From Micromonospora parathelypteridis (lineage in GTDB: Bacteria; Actinomycetota; Actinomycetes; Mycobacteriales; Micromonosporaceae), in contig NZ_JACHDP010000001.1 of assembly GCF_014201145.1 (NCBI RefSeq), positions 5,890,001 to 5,954,000 on the forward strand: 64,000 nt of DNA, written 5' to 3'. The notes beneath the pieces were generated by a model, which did not search any database, was not told where the DNA came from, and saw only the letters and a program-made list of their open reading frames with translations. How positions within the stretch are numbered: the first letter of the stretch is position 1; every line of letters starts with the position of its first letter. The translations under genes were made by a program, and so were the position numbers. Shown in pieces: positions 1 to 8,783 of the stretch.

Positions 1-1
1 C

Positions 2-2323
2 ACGTTGGGCGGCGGAGCCGAACTCGTGGACGAGATCGCCGACCTGGTCGCGGCGGAACCACTACGCGAACGGGCCCACGGGCAGCTCATGCTCGCCCTG
101 TACCGGGCAGGCCGGCGGACCGAGGCGCTCCGGACGTATCACCAGGTACGCGAACTCCTGGTGGGTGAACTGGGGATCGACCCTGGACCGGAACTGATCG
201 AGCTGCACCGCGCGATCCTCAACGCCGACCCGCGACTGGCACCGGTCACGGCGCCCGCGGCCACCTCCCGGCCGGAGCCCAGCCTGCCGGGAGCCTCGAC
301 CCCGACCAAGCCGGTCCCGGCGCAGCTACCCGCGTCGCCGTACGCCTTCACCGGACGCATTGCTGAGGTTGACGAGTTGTGCGGGCTGCTAGACGCGGCC
401 ACTCGGGCCGGCACGGGCATGGTGGCAGTCCTCTCCGGCATCGCGGGGGTGGGAAAAACGGCGCTGGCGGTCCACTTCGCCCGCCTCGTGGCCGACCGGT
501 TTCCGGACGGCCACCTCCACGTCGATCTGCGCGGCTTCCATCCGACCGGTCCGCCGCTCGACCCCGGTGAGGCAGTTCGTGGCTTCCTGGACGCGTTCGA
601 GGTACCAGCACAGCAACTGCCCGACGGTCTCGCCGCCCAGTCGGCCTTGCTGCGCACGCTGCTGGCCGGGCGCCGGGTCCTGCTGTTGCTGGACAACGCC
701 CGCGACAGCGAGCACGTCCGCCCGCTGCTGCCGGGTGGACCCGGCTGCCTCACCCTGATCACCAGCCGCAGCAGGTTGACCGGCCTGGTGACGACCGAGG
801 GAGCACATCCGATCACGCTCGATCCGCTGCCGCTCGACGACGCGCACACCATGCTGATCCGCCGACTCGGTGCGCGCCGGCTCACCGCCGAGCCGGCGGC
901 CGTCACAACGATCACCGCCCGGTCCGCGGGGCTGCCCTTGGCGCTGGCCATCGTCGCGTCCCGACTGGTCAATCACCCCCACTTCGCCCTGCGGGCCATC
1001 GCCGAGGAGCTGGACCTGGCCCACGGTGGTCTGGAGGGTTTCACGGGCATGGACGCCGAAACTGACGTCCGCTCGGTCTTCTCCTGGTCGTACCGCGCCC
1101 TGAGTAGTCCGGCCGCACGCCTGTTCCGACTGCTCAGCCTGCATCCCGGTCCGGATCTGGGTGCGGTTGCTGCGGCCAGCCTCGCCGGTGTTCCGGCCGC
1201 GCGGGTCCGCCCACTGTTGGCCGAGCTCGCGCACGCGCACATGGTCACCGAACACGCGCCGGGCAGGTATGCCATGCACGACCTGCTCCGTGCCTACGCC
1301 ATGGAGCGAACCGACATCGAGGAGGACTGCGCCGAGCGGCTGGCGGTGACGCGCCGGATGTTCGACCACTACCTGGGCAGCGCCCACCTTGCCGACCTGC
1401 GGCTGCACCCACATCGGGACCCGATCCGGCTACCAGGGGCGGTCGTTGGCGTGACCGTAGCGGTCATCAGTGACCGCGAGGCCGCCTGGACCTGGTTCAG
1501 CCAGGAGTATCCGGTGCTGTTCGATCTCTTGCGACGGGCTGGCGGCGACGGGTACGACGTTCACGCGTGGCAGCTCGGCTGGGCCATGACCACGTTCCTG
1601 GACCGGTGTGGCCGCTGGCATGACCAGGCGATCGTTCAACAGCTCGCGCTGGAGGCGGCCCGCCGGGTCCGGGACCGGGACGGGCAGGCTCGAGCACATC
1701 GCAACATCTCCATCGCGCACCTGCGTCGGGGTCTGCACGGCGAGGCCCGCGACCACCTGTGGCACGCGGTGCGGCTTTACCGCAGGCTTGGTGATCAGGT
1801 CGGGCAGGCCCGCACCCTGCTCAACCTGGGTACCGTCGCCGAGCATCGGGGCAAGCCCCGGCTCGCCCTGCGCTACGCCGAACAGGCGCTGCGACTGTTT
1901 CGGGCGGCCGGGCACCGATCCGGGCAGGCGAATGCCCTGAACAACGCGGGTTGGTACCACAGCCAGCTCGGTGACCACGAGCTTGCGCTGGATCACTGCC
2001 AGCGGGCGTTGCTGCTGCAACAGGAGGCCGGTGACCGCTACTGGCAGGCTCACACCTGGGACAGTCTCGGGAGCGCGCACCACCACCTGGGCCAGTTTGC
2101 CGAGGCCACCGAGTGCTACCGGCAGGCCCTGTCGCTCTGGCGCGAGGTGGGCGAACGCTACTACGAGTCAGCCACGCTCACGCACCTCGGCGACACCCAT
2201 CTCGCTGCCGGCGAACGGTCGGCGGCGCGTGGGGTGTGGCGGGAGGCGCTGGACATCATCGTCGAGTTGGGCCAGGACACCGACCGCATCGTGGAGAAGA
2301 TCCGTACGGTGACGTCTGGGTGA
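2..2323 (+). CDS. AfsR/SARP-family regulator, 3' part (BTAD, NB-ARC, TPR)
   Basis: The frame is already open at the left edge, so the N-terminal DNA-binding part lies outside. The visible protein starts inside a bacterial transcriptional activation domain (about residues 15-75). An NB-ARC ATPase follows, with P-loop GIAGVGKT (about residue 150), Walker B-like LLLLDN and a GLPLAL motif. The last 230 residues are TPR-like helical pairs. This order is that of AfsR-type activators, in which the STAND ATPase gates DNA binding. The target is unknown. It is about 37 kb from the other AfsR-type gene in the window and is not obviously part of the peptide cluster. The next gene is convergent, so it ends its transcription unit. 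Confidence 0.85.
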   Translation, partial: TLGGGAELVDEIADLVAAEPLRERAHGQLMLALYRAGRRTEALRTYHQVRELLVGELGIDPGPELIELHRAILNADPRLAPVTAPAATSRPEPSLPGASTPTKPVPAQLPASPYAFTGRIAEVDELCGLLDAATRAGTGMVAVLSGIAGVGKTALAVHFARLVADRFPDGHLHVDLRGFHPTGPPLDPGEAVRGFLDAFEVPAQQLPDGLAAQSALLRTLLAGRRVLLLLDNARDSEHVRPLLPGGPGCLTLITSRSRLTGLVTTEGAHPITLDPLPLDDAHTMLIRRLGARRLTAEPAAVTTITARSAGLPLALAIVASRLVNHPHFALRAIAEELDLAHGGLEGFTGMDAETDVRSVFSWSYRALSSPAARLFRLLSLHPGPDLGAVAAASLAGVPAARVRPLLAELAHAHMVTEHAPGRYAMHDLLRAYAMERTDIEEDCAERLAVTRRMFDHYLGSAHLADLRLHPHRDPIRLPGAVVGVTVAVISDREAAWTWFSQEYPVLFDLLRRAGGDGYDVHAWQLGWAMTTFLDRCGRWHDQAIVQQLALEAARRVRDRDGQARAHRNISIAHLRRGLHGEARDHLWHAVRLYRRLGDQVGQARTLLNLGTVAEHRGKPRLALRYAEQALRLFRAAGHRSGQANALNNAGWYHSQLGDHELALDHCQRALLLQQEAGDRYWQAHTWDSLGSAHHHLGQFAEATECYRQALSLWREVGERYYESATLTHLGDTHLAAGERSAARGVWREALDIIVELGQDTDRIVEKIRTVTSG

Positions 2324-2372
2324 GGCCGGGTCTCCGTACATGCCGAGTTGAGGGAGGCGTTCGTATGGTGAG

Positions 2373-3092
2373 TCACCGCAGTGCTGCTGCGAGTTCGTCG
2401 GCGTTGTCGAACGCGGATGCCGCTCTCTCGGATTCGTCTTCCGTGAGCGTGACGGACTGGGCGCGGGCCAGCATCTCGCCCGCAGTCTTTGGATCGTGCA
2501 GCACCATCGCGAGTTCGGCGCGGTAGACCAGGACCTCTACCTGCTCGACCGGGTCGTCGTCGGCTTGCGGGCGGGCCAACGCGCTGTCGAGAATCCGAAC
2601 GGCCTGTCCGACGCTTCCCCTGGAATCGGCCTGCACGACAGCATTCGCTAGGGCCTTGGCCAGCCGCCCGGCAGTCGTGGCGGCCGGCACGGGCGCGGTG
2701 GCGGCGTTCCGAAAGACGCGGATCCAGTTGCCGCCCGGGTCGATGACGCTGAATCCGCCCAACCCGTCGGCGTTCTTCCGCGCCCTGGGCCGGGTCATCC
2801 GCGGCGTTCCCGACACCAGTACCTTGCCGTACGCGGCGCGCATGCCGTCTGCGAATGCCTGATGTAGTCCCTCGATGTCTGCGGTGATTACGAGACAGGA
2901 GCCATAGGACTGCTCGGGGTCGAATCCGGCGATCTCGAAGAACTGCAGATGCAGGTCTTCCCGCTGCACCCCCACACACGCGTTGGGCTTGCGTTGCTTG
3001 TACGTGGTGCGGAAACCGAGAACTCCGTAGAAGGCCTCGATGTCGTCAATGGATGCACACGGCAGCAGGGGAACGGTCACCTCGTTGGTCAT
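2373..3092 (-). CDS. VOC (glyoxalase/bleomycin-resistance fold) protein with C-terminal helical extension
   Basis: The 239-residue protein begins with a VOC-type module of about 120 residues. Features are an N-terminal strand LLPCASIDD, a FYGVLGF segment, and a late VIDPGGNWIRVF segment typical of the last beta-alpha-beta unit. Residues about 130-239 are helical and TPR-like, which is longer than a minimal VOC protein. VOC proteins are metal-dependent isomerases, dioxygenases or drug-binding proteins, and nothing here fixes the ligand. An AAGAAGAAGG stretch precedes the ATG. It is convergent with the regulator to its left and divergent from the DsbA-like gene. Confidence 0.7.
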   Translation of the reverse strand: MTNEVTVPLLPCASIDDIEAFYGVLGFRTTYKQRKPNACVGVQREDLHLQFFEIAGFDPEQSYGSCLVITADIEGLHQAFADGMRAAYGKVLVSGTPRMTRPRARKNADGLGGFSVIDPGGNWIRVFRNAATAPVPAATTAGRLAKALANAVVQADSRGSVGQAVRILDSALARPQADDDPVEQVEVLVYRAELAMVLHDPKTAGEMLARAQSVTLTEDESERAASAFDNADELAAALR

Positions 3093-3416
3093 GCCTTCTT
3101 CTTAAGCGTCGCAGGGTGTCCGTCGCACACGGAAATAGCCGATCATCTGCTTCGGTCATCCGATCGGTTGATGACCCAGAACGCAGCGCGTCCCGGCCGA
3201 TGGGAGCGGTCGGTGGTCAGCGGGAACTGTTCGCCCACCTCGGCGTGCTCCGGCGAGCGTGTTCGCCCAGATGGTCTGGTCGACGCCGACGCCCGCCCGG
3301 TCTCAGGAATCTGACAGCAAGTCGGTACAGCCGTCTCTGTACCGTCCGGGTCGGACACCGTCGCTCGAAGGCGGGCGGGCCGATCACGTTGATCCACGGC
3401 GGACGAGGACGGGAAA
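3093..3416. promoter_or_regulatory. Divergent intergenic region with inverted repeat
   Basis: I see no convincing gene in these 324 bases between two divergent genes. A perfect inverted repeat, GGTACAG (3324-3330) and CTGTACC (3337-3343) with a 6-base spacer, lies about 75 bases before the DsbA-like start. It could be an operator or a small hairpin. I cannot name a regulator for it. Confidence 0.35.
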
Positions 3417-4079
3417 ATGACGAGGAACGCTCGCTTGACCTTGGCGTTGATCGCGGTGGTGGTGCTCGTGGTCGGCGGTCTGCTGGCCGTCAACCGTCCC
3501 GACCAACCACCTGCCGCGACCACCGACACTGGCGGGATCGAGTCGACGGTGCTGGTGCGCGAGGACAGCCACCGGCTGGCCACCGCCGCCGACGGCAAGG
3601 TGACTCTGGTGGAGTTCCTCGACTTCGAGTGCGAGTCCTGCGCCGCCGCGTACCCGGCGGTCAAGCAGGTCCTGGCCACCTACCAGGGCCGCATCACCTT
3701 CGTGGTCAGGTACTTCCCGATCCCCAGCCACCCCAACGCCGATCTGGCCGCCCGAACCGCCCAGGCCGCCGCGAACCAGGGCCGCTTCTCCGACATGTAC
3801 GTCCAGCTGTTCGAGAACCAGACCAGTTGGAGTCACCAGGAGCAGCCCCAGACGGAGGTGTTCCTCGGCTACGCCCGCACGCTCGGCCTGGACCTGCCGC
3901 GCTTCCAGCGCGATCTCGACGACCCCGCCACTGCCACGCGGGTCGCGAGGGACAAGACCGACGGTGCAGCCGCTGGGGTGCAGGGCACCCCGACGTTCTT
4001 CCTCAACGGCCGGCAACTGACCGACCTGCGCGGCCAGGACGACCTCGTCGCCGCTATCGACGCCGCGTTGGCCGAATGA
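3417..4079 (+). CDS. Membrane-anchored DsbA-like thiol oxidoreductase
   Basis: A 220-residue protein with one N-terminal hydrophobic segment (about residues 8-25), which acts as a signal anchor and places the rest outside the membrane. A thioredoxin-fold DsbA-like domain follows, with active site CESC in the segment DFECESCAAAYP (about residues 70-80). The cis-proline loop is seen in QGTPTFFLNG near the end. It should oxidise or isomerise disulfides in secreted proteins. The stop overlaps the start of the VKOR gene by four bases, so the two are translationally coupled. VKOR proteins reoxidise DsbA-like partners, which supports the assignment. Confidence 0.85.
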   Translation: MTRNARLTLALIAVVVLVVGGLLAVNRPDQPPAATTDTGGIESTVLVREDSHRLATAADGKVTLVEFLDFECESCAAAYPAVKQVLATYQGRITFVVRYFPIPSHPNADLAARTAQAAANQGRFSDMYVQLFENQTSWSHQEQPQTEVFLGYARTLGLDLPRFQRDLDDPATATRVARDKTDGAAAGVQGTPTFFLNGRQLTDLRGQDDLVAAIDAALAE

Positions 4080-4714
4080 GCGCCGCCATCGTGGACCCGC
4101 ACACCGAGCGGGCGGTACCCGACCAGGGTTTCCTGTCCCGCGCCACCGCCTGGATCTGCGCCGTCGGTGGCGCGCTCGGGTTGCTCGCCGCGCTGATCCT
4201 CATCGTCGAGAAAATCAACCTGCTCGCCGACCCCGACTACGTGCCGAGTTGCAGCATCAATCCCATCTTGTCCTGCGGCTCGGTCATGGTCACACCGCAG
4301 GCCGAGGCTTTCGGGATCCCCAACCCCTTGATCGGCGTCGCGGGTTTCACCGTGGTCGCCACGATCGGCGTCGTCCTGCTGGCCGGTGCGCGACTGCCCA
4401 CCTGGTTCTGGCTGGGACTGCAGGCCGGCGCGACATTCGGAGTCGTCTTCGTGCATTGGCTCATCTATCAGAGCCTCTACGTCATCGGCGCCCTGTGCCC
4501 CTACTGCATGCTCGTCTGGACCGTCACCATCCCGATCTTCCTCTACGTCACCCTGCGCACCCTTCGCCAGCACGGTGGCGCGCTTCCCGGGCCCGTACGT
4601 CGGGTCGCTGCCGTGGCTGGCACCTACCACAGCCTGATCCTCACGGGCTGGTACGCGATCATCCTGCTCGCGATCCTCAACCGCTTCTGGAGCTACTGGA
4701 TCACTCTCATCTAG
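4076..4714 (+). CDS. Vitamin K epoxide reductase (VKOR) family membrane protein
   Basis: A 212-residue multi-pass membrane protein. It carries the VKOR pattern: an early cysteine pair in SCSINPILSCGS (about residues 57-68), then the quinone-site CPYC motif in ALCPYCMLVW after further membrane helices. Bacterial VKOR passes electrons from DsbA-like proteins to menaquinone. The start chosen is the ATG that overlaps the previous stop (ATGA). Longer upstream readings run across the DsbA-like gene in another frame and are not real. A final hydrophobic segment follows the VKOR core. A strong hairpin comes just after the stop. Confidence 0.88.
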   Translation: MSAAIVDPHTERAVPDQGFLSRATAWICAVGGALGLLAALILIVEKINLLADPDYVPSCSINPILSCGSVMVTPQAEAFGIPNPLIGVAGFTVVATIGVVLLAGARLPTWFWLGLQAGATFGVVFVHWLIYQSLYVIGALCPYCMLVWTVTIPIFLYVTLRTLRQHGGALPGPVRRVAAVAGTYHSLILTGWYAIILLAILNRFWSYWITLI

Positions 4715-4737
4715 CCGTCCGCTGCCCTCGTACAGTG

Positions 4738-4768
4738 CGGTGGCGGTCGAAGGAACCGACCGCCACCG
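4738..4768. terminator. Bidirectional hairpin terminator
   Basis: A 12-bp stem (4738-4749 with 4757-4768; core GTGGCGGTCG/CGACCGCCAC, 7-base loop) sits between the convergent VKOR and CDF genes. There is no T-run, as is common in GC-rich actinobacteria. Confidence 0.65.
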
Positions 4769-4777
4769 TAGGTCCGT

Positions 4778-5494
4778 TCAACGGTTGTCGGTGGTGCGGC
4801 AACCGTCGTCGCACCCGCTGGCGTCGCTGCCTGCGGCGGGGGAGCGCAGGGCGGCACCGGGGACGCAACAGGCGTCGCCGCGCCAGGCTTCACGGCCCTC
4901 CTTGACCGCGACCGCGGCGATGATCAAAGCGGCGGCGGGGTCGGCCCACCACCAGCCGAACAGCGAGTTGACCGCGAGCCCGACCAGCAGCACTGCCGAG
5001 AGGTAGGTGCACAGCAGGGTCTGCTTGGAGTCCGCGACGGCCGAGGCCGACCCGAGTTCACGTCCCGCACGACGTTGCGCGGCCGACAGGACCGGCATCA
5101 CCGCCAGCGACACCGCTGCCAGGACCAGCCCGATCGTGGAGTGCTCCGCGTGGTCGCCGCCGACGAGCGCGCGCACCGACTCGACGGACACGTAGGCGGC
5201 GAGGGCGAAGAACGACAGCGCGATGACGCGCAGCGCGGCACGTTCGCGGCGTTCGTGGTCGGGGCCGGAGAACTGCCAGGCGACCGCGGCGGCGGAGGCC
5301 ACCTCGATGACGGAGTCGAGCCCGAACCCGATCAGCGCGGTCGACGAGGCCATCGTCCCGGCGCTGATGGCGATGACCGCCTCGATCACGTTGTAGGTGA
5401 TCGTCGCGGCGACGAACAGACGCACGCGCCGGATCAGGGTCGAGCGGCGGGCCGGCGACGGACCGAGCGCCACCAGCGGCAGAGGCGCGCCCAT
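4778..5494 (-). CDS. Cation diffusion facilitator (CDF)-type metal transporter
   Basis: About 238 residues with five to six membrane segments. It shows CDF-type acidic motifs: GLDSVIE in an early helix and DPAAALII in a later one, positions that bind the transported divalent metal. I chose the ATG that overlaps the stop of the CmtR-like gene by one base (TGATG). A GTG nine bases upstream would add three residues. It is co-transcribed with the metal sensor, so it probably exports the metal sensed there (Cd, Pb, Zn or similar). Such short CDF proteins are common next to ArsR-family sensors. Confidence 0.8.
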   Translation of the reverse strand: MGAPLPLVALGPSPARRSTLIRRVRLFVAATITYNVIEAVIAISAGTMASSTALIGFGLDSVIEVASAAAVAWQFSGPDHERRERAALRVIALSFFALAAYVSVESVRALVGGDHAEHSTIGLVLAAVSLAVMPVLSAAQRRAGRELGSASAVADSKQTLLCTYLSAVLLVGLAVNSLFGWWWADPAAALIIAAVAVKEGREAWRGDACCVPGAALRSPAAGSDASGCDDGCRTTDNR

Positions 5495-5838
5495 CAGCAG
5501 CACCCCTCGGATTCAGCGTCCGGGCAGGCGGCCGGGTCGACGGCCAGGACCAGGCCGAGTAGGTCCCCGAGGGCGTGTGCGAGGCGCCCGTCGGCGAGTT
5601 CGTAGCGGCTGCGGCGGCCTTCGGGCATGGCGACGACCAGGCCGCAGCCCCGCAGGCACGCCAGGTGGTTGGAGAGGTTCTGTCGGCTGGTCCCCAGCAG
5701 GTCGGCGAGGTCGGCCGGGTAGCCGGGACCCTCGCGCAGCGCGAGTAGGAGCCGGGCGCGGACCGGGTCGGACAGGGCGTGACCGAAGCGGGCCAGGACC
5801 TGTCCGTGCGTGAGCGTCTCCACTGCCTGACAGTACAT
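5494..5838 (-). CDS. cmtR: CmtR-like ArsR/SmtB-family metal-sensing repressor
   Basis: A 114-residue winged-helix repressor. The recognition-helix region reads SRQNLSNHLACLRGCGLVVA. The two cysteines of CLRGC match the Cd/Pb-binding pair (Cys57, Cys61) of Mycobacterium tuberculosis CmtR. A cysteine in the C-terminal tail (VDPAACPD) sits where CmtR has Cys102. Three further tail cysteines (EGCC and nearby) are extra potential ligands. It is the first gene of a two-gene operon with the CDF transporter and probably represses it until metal binds. The match to CmtR is from memory of that sequence, and metal specificity is inferred. Confidence 0.85.
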   Translation of the reverse strand: MYCQAVETLTHGQVLARFGHALSDPVRARLLLALREGPGYPADLADLLGTSRQNLSNHLACLRGCGLVVAMPEGRRSRYELADGRLAHALGDLLGLVLAVDPAACPDAESEGCC

Positions 5839-5874
5839 CAGCCAATGAATAAACAGAACGCTGAACTGATTCGT

Positions 5875-6471
5875 CTAGCGCTCGGAGGTGGCCGCGGCGG
5901 CCTCCGCGAGGGCGGCCCGGACCGTGTCGACCAGTGGTTTGTTCGGGTGCTCGATCCAGTGCTGCACGGCGACCCGCAGGATGGCCAGGAAGGTGGCGGC
6001 CAGGACGCGGGAGCGCAATGCCACGTCGGCGCCGGTGAGCCGGTGAGCCAGTTCGCCGGCCAACTCGCGCTCGACGGCGCTGTACGCCGCGACCTGGTGT
6101 GCGGCCAGGCCGGGGTGCTGGCGTAGCTGCCGCCGCTGGGTCAGCCAGGACGGGTCGCCGTCGCCGAACAACTCCTCGGTGAAGCGTTGCGCCGCCCGGC
6201 TGAGTGCCGCCCACGGCGGCTCGTCGACGGGTTGTTCGCCGATGAGCTGCAACAGTCGGCGAAGGCGCCTGGTGTCGCCGTGGAAGAGCGCCTCCTCCTT
6301 GCTGGAGAAGTAGTTGGAGAACGTCCGCCGGGAGACGTTGGCGGCGTCGGCGATCGCCTCGACGGTCAGGCCGTCGAACCCCTGCTCGGCGGCGAGGCTC
6401 AGGGCCGCCTCGTGCAGGGCCAGGCGGGTGGCCGCCTTCTTGCGCTCCCGCAGCCCCGTGGTCTCGTCCAT
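5875..6471 (-). CDS. TetR-family transcriptional regulator
   Basis: A 198-residue regulator. The N-terminal helix-turn-helix spans about residues 12-55 (RKKAATRLALHEAAL, then VEAIADAANVSRRTFSNYF, a classic TetR recognition helix). The C-terminal helical ligand domain has no recognisable specificity. It is transcribed divergently from the MarR-MFS operon across about 106 bases, so one plausible role is control of that drug exporter. The start is the ATG facing that shared promoter region. Confidence 0.85.
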   Translation of the reverse strand: MDETTGLRERKKAATRLALHEAALSLAAEQGFDGLTVEAIADAANVSRRTFSNYFSSKEEALFHGDTRRLRRLLQLIGEQPVDEPPWAALSRAAQRFTEELFGDGDPSWLTQRRQLRQHPGLAAHQVAAYSAVERELAGELAHRLTGADVALRSRVLAATFLAILRVAVQHWIEHPNKPLVDTVRAALAEAAAATSER

Positions 6472-6577
6472 CGCCCTCAGCGTACGCGGGTGACGCGCTT
6501 CTCAAAGTGCAAACTTGCCTAATGGGCAAGATCGGTAGATGCTTGCGTGGGGCAACCATTTCGGGTGTGGGAGAGAC

Positions 6578-7045
6578 GTGGACAGCGCGGTACGTGAACT
6601 CGTTCTTCGGCTGTTCGAACTGGCCAAGAGCGTCCGGCTGCTGAAGCAGCGCCGGGCCGACGAACGACCGGCCGTACCGCCGGGCCTGGTCGGCATGCTC
6701 CTGCAGATCGACCAACTCTCCAGCGGATGCCACGCCCGCGAGTTGGTGCACCGCACCCGGCTCGACCCGTCCACCGTCAGCCGCTCTGTCGCGGGGCTCG
6801 TCGCGCACAACCTGGTCGAGCGGCGGCCCGACCCGACCGACCGCCGGGCGAGCTTCCTGGCGATCACGCCGACCGGCCAGGCCGCCCTCACCGAGGCCTA
6901 CGGCTGGTACGGCGAGGTGCTTGAGCGGGTGCTCGCCGACTGGACCCACGACGAGGTACGGGCGCTGAGCGGTGCGCTCGACCGGCTCGCCCACGACATC
7001 GACACCGCACTCGGAAACCACGACAACCTGGAGGCCGCGCGATGA
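6578..7045 (+). CDS. MarR-family transcriptional regulator
   Basis: A winged-helix MarR protein of about 155 residues. It has a VHRTRLDPSTVSRSVAGLV recognition helix and the wing DPTDRRASFLAITPTG. I prefer the GTG at 6578, preceded by GGGAG, over an in-frame ATG 39 bases upstream with no clear ribosome site. Its stop overlaps the start of the MFS exporter (ATGA), so it very likely regulates that exporter and itself in response to a phenolic or drug-like ligand. Confidence 0.85.
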   Translation: MDSAVRELVLRLFELAKSVRLLKQRRADERPAVPPGLVGMLLQIDQLSSGCHARELVHRTRLDPSTVSRSVAGLVAHNLVERRPDPTDRRASFLAITPTGQAALTEAYGWYGEVLERVLADWTHDEVRALSGALDRLAHDIDTALGNHDNLEAAR

Positions 7046-8682
7046 GCGCACCCACCACAACGGCCGGCACCGAGCCGATGAACCATCGGCAGACGCTCGA
7101 GGCGCTCAGCGGCCTGCTGCTGGTGCTCTTCGTCGCGATGCTGAGCAGCACGGTCGTCTCGACCGCGCTACCGAAGATCATCGGCGCGCTCAACGGCTCG
7201 CAGAACCAGTACACCTGGGTGGTCACCGCGACCCTGCTCACCGCGACCGCGACCACCCCGATCTGGGGCAAGTTGGCAGACCTGTTCAACAAGAAGATCC
7301 TCATCCAGGTCGCCATCGTGATCTTCCTGCTGGGCTCGGTCATCGCCGGCTTCTCGCAGAGCGGCGGCCAGCTCATCGCCGCCCGAGCGTTCCAGGGCAT
7401 CGGGGTCGGCGGCCTGCAGGCACTCGTCCAGGTGGCGATCGCGGCCATGATCCCGCCACGCGAGCGGGGCCGCTACAACGGCTACCTCGGCGGCGTCATG
7501 GCGGTCGCGACGGTCGGCGGCCCGCTGCTCGGCGGGCTCATCGTCGACACGTCCTGGCTCGGCTGGCGTTGGTGCTTCTTCGTCGGCGTACCCGTCGCCG
7601 TGATCGCACTGATCCTGCTCCAGGCCACCCTGCACCTGCCGACCGTGCGGCGGGAGAACGTCAAGATCGACTATCTGGGCGCCACCCTGATCGCCGCCGG
7701 CGTCAGCCTGCTGCTCATCTGGATCTCGTTCGTCGGCGGGTCGTTCGCCTGGGCCTCCTGGCAGACCGCGGCCATGGTGGGCGGCACGATCGTCCTGCTC
7801 GCTCTGGCGGTCTGGGTCGAGTCGCGAGCGGCCGAGCCGGTCGTCCCACTCGGCATCGTGCGCGAGCACACCACCGCGCTGGCCATCCTCGGCAGCCTCG
7901 CGGTCGGCATGGCCATGTTCGGCGGCGCCGTGTTCCTCGGCCAGTACTTCCAGATCGGCCGTGGTTTCAGCCCGACGGAGGCCGGCCTGCTCACCATCCC
8001 GATGATGGCCGGAGTCCTCGGGTCCTCGATCGTCGCCGGTCGGCTGATCACCCGGAGTGGGAAGATCAAGCCGTACATCGTCGCCGGTTCGATCACCCTC
8101 GTGGCCGGCTTCGCGCTGCTCGGCACCATCGACCACCAGACGTCGCTGGTCCTGGTCGGCGTCGCCATGTTCATCGTCGGCACCGGCGTCGGCATGACGA
8201 TGCAGAACCTCGTCCTCGCCGTGCAGAACACGGTCGCGCTCAAGGACATCGGTGCCGCCAGCTCCAGCGTCGCGTTCTTCCGGTCACTCGGCGGCACCAT
8301 CGGCGTCTCGGTTCTCGGCGCCGTCCTCGCCCGCCGGGTCGCCGACCAGATCACCCACGACCTCGCCGCCGCCGGGATCCCCGCCTCCGACAGCGCGGGC
8401 GGCAGCAACCTCAACATCACCGCGCTGCCCGACAGCATTCAGCACATCGTCCGGGCAGCGTACGGCGACGCCACCGGGCACATCTTCCTCATCTCCGCCG
8501 CCATCGGGATCGTCGGCATCATCGCCGCGCTCCTGCTCAAGCCGATCACGCTGCGGACCAGCCTCGACCTGCCGGACGCCGCCACGTCGACGGCCGTCGC
8601 CGCCGACGCGATCGACGGCGCGCCCGCCTTCGACCAGGTGTCGGTCGACAAGACGCCGGACGGAGCGACCAGCCGACGTTGA
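7042..8682 (+). CDS. MFS drug exporter, DHA2 (EmrB/QacA) type
   Basis: A 546-residue multi-pass membrane protein with about 14 hydrophobic segments, the usual DHA2 length. Motif-A-like GKLADLFNKK lies between the second and third helices. A motif-C-like segment, GGPLLGGLIVD, lies in the fifth. It should expel hydrophobic compounds using the proton gradient. It is translationally coupled to the MarR gene upstream. A very strong hairpin terminator follows 16 bases after the stop. There is no sign that it belongs to the peptide cluster 9 kb away. Confidence 0.88.
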   Translation: MSAPTTTAGTEPMNHRQTLEALSGLLLVLFVAMLSSTVVSTALPKIIGALNGSQNQYTWVVTATLLTATATTPIWGKLADLFNKKILIQVAIVIFLLGSVIAGFSQSGGQLIAARAFQGIGVGGLQALVQVAIAAMIPPRERGRYNGYLGGVMAVATVGGPLLGGLIVDTSWLGWRWCFFVGVPVAVIALILLQATLHLPTVRRENVKIDYLGATLIAAGVSLLLIWISFVGGSFAWASWQTAAMVGGTIVLLALAVWVESRAAEPVVPLGIVREHTTALAILGSLAVGMAMFGGAVFLGQYFQIGRGFSPTEAGLLTIPMMAGVLGSSIVAGRLITRSGKIKPYIVAGSITLVAGFALLGTIDHQTSLVLVGVAMFIVGTGVGMTMQNLVLAVQNTVALKDIGAASSSVAFFRSLGGTIGVSVLGAVLARRVADQITHDLAAAGIPASDSAGGSNLNITALPDSIQHIVRAAYGDATGHIFLISAAIGIVGIIAALLLKPITLRTSLDLPDAATSTAVAADAIDGAPAFDQVSVDKTPDGATSRR

Positions 8683-8698
8683 CATCTGGCCGTACGAC

Positions 8699-8736
8699 CC
8701 GGGGCCGCCGCCGTCATCCGACGGCAGCGGCCCCGG
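8699..8736 (+). terminator. Rho-independent-type hairpin after the MFS gene
   Basis: Arms 8699-8715 and 8720-8736 pair over 17 positions with one mismatch (CCGGGGCCGC core), around a 4-base loop ATCC. This closes the MarR-MFS operon. Confidence 0.75.
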
Positions 8737-8783
8737 TCTGTCCGGCGTGGGCCGACACGCGAGCGCGACCGAATCGAGGCGTT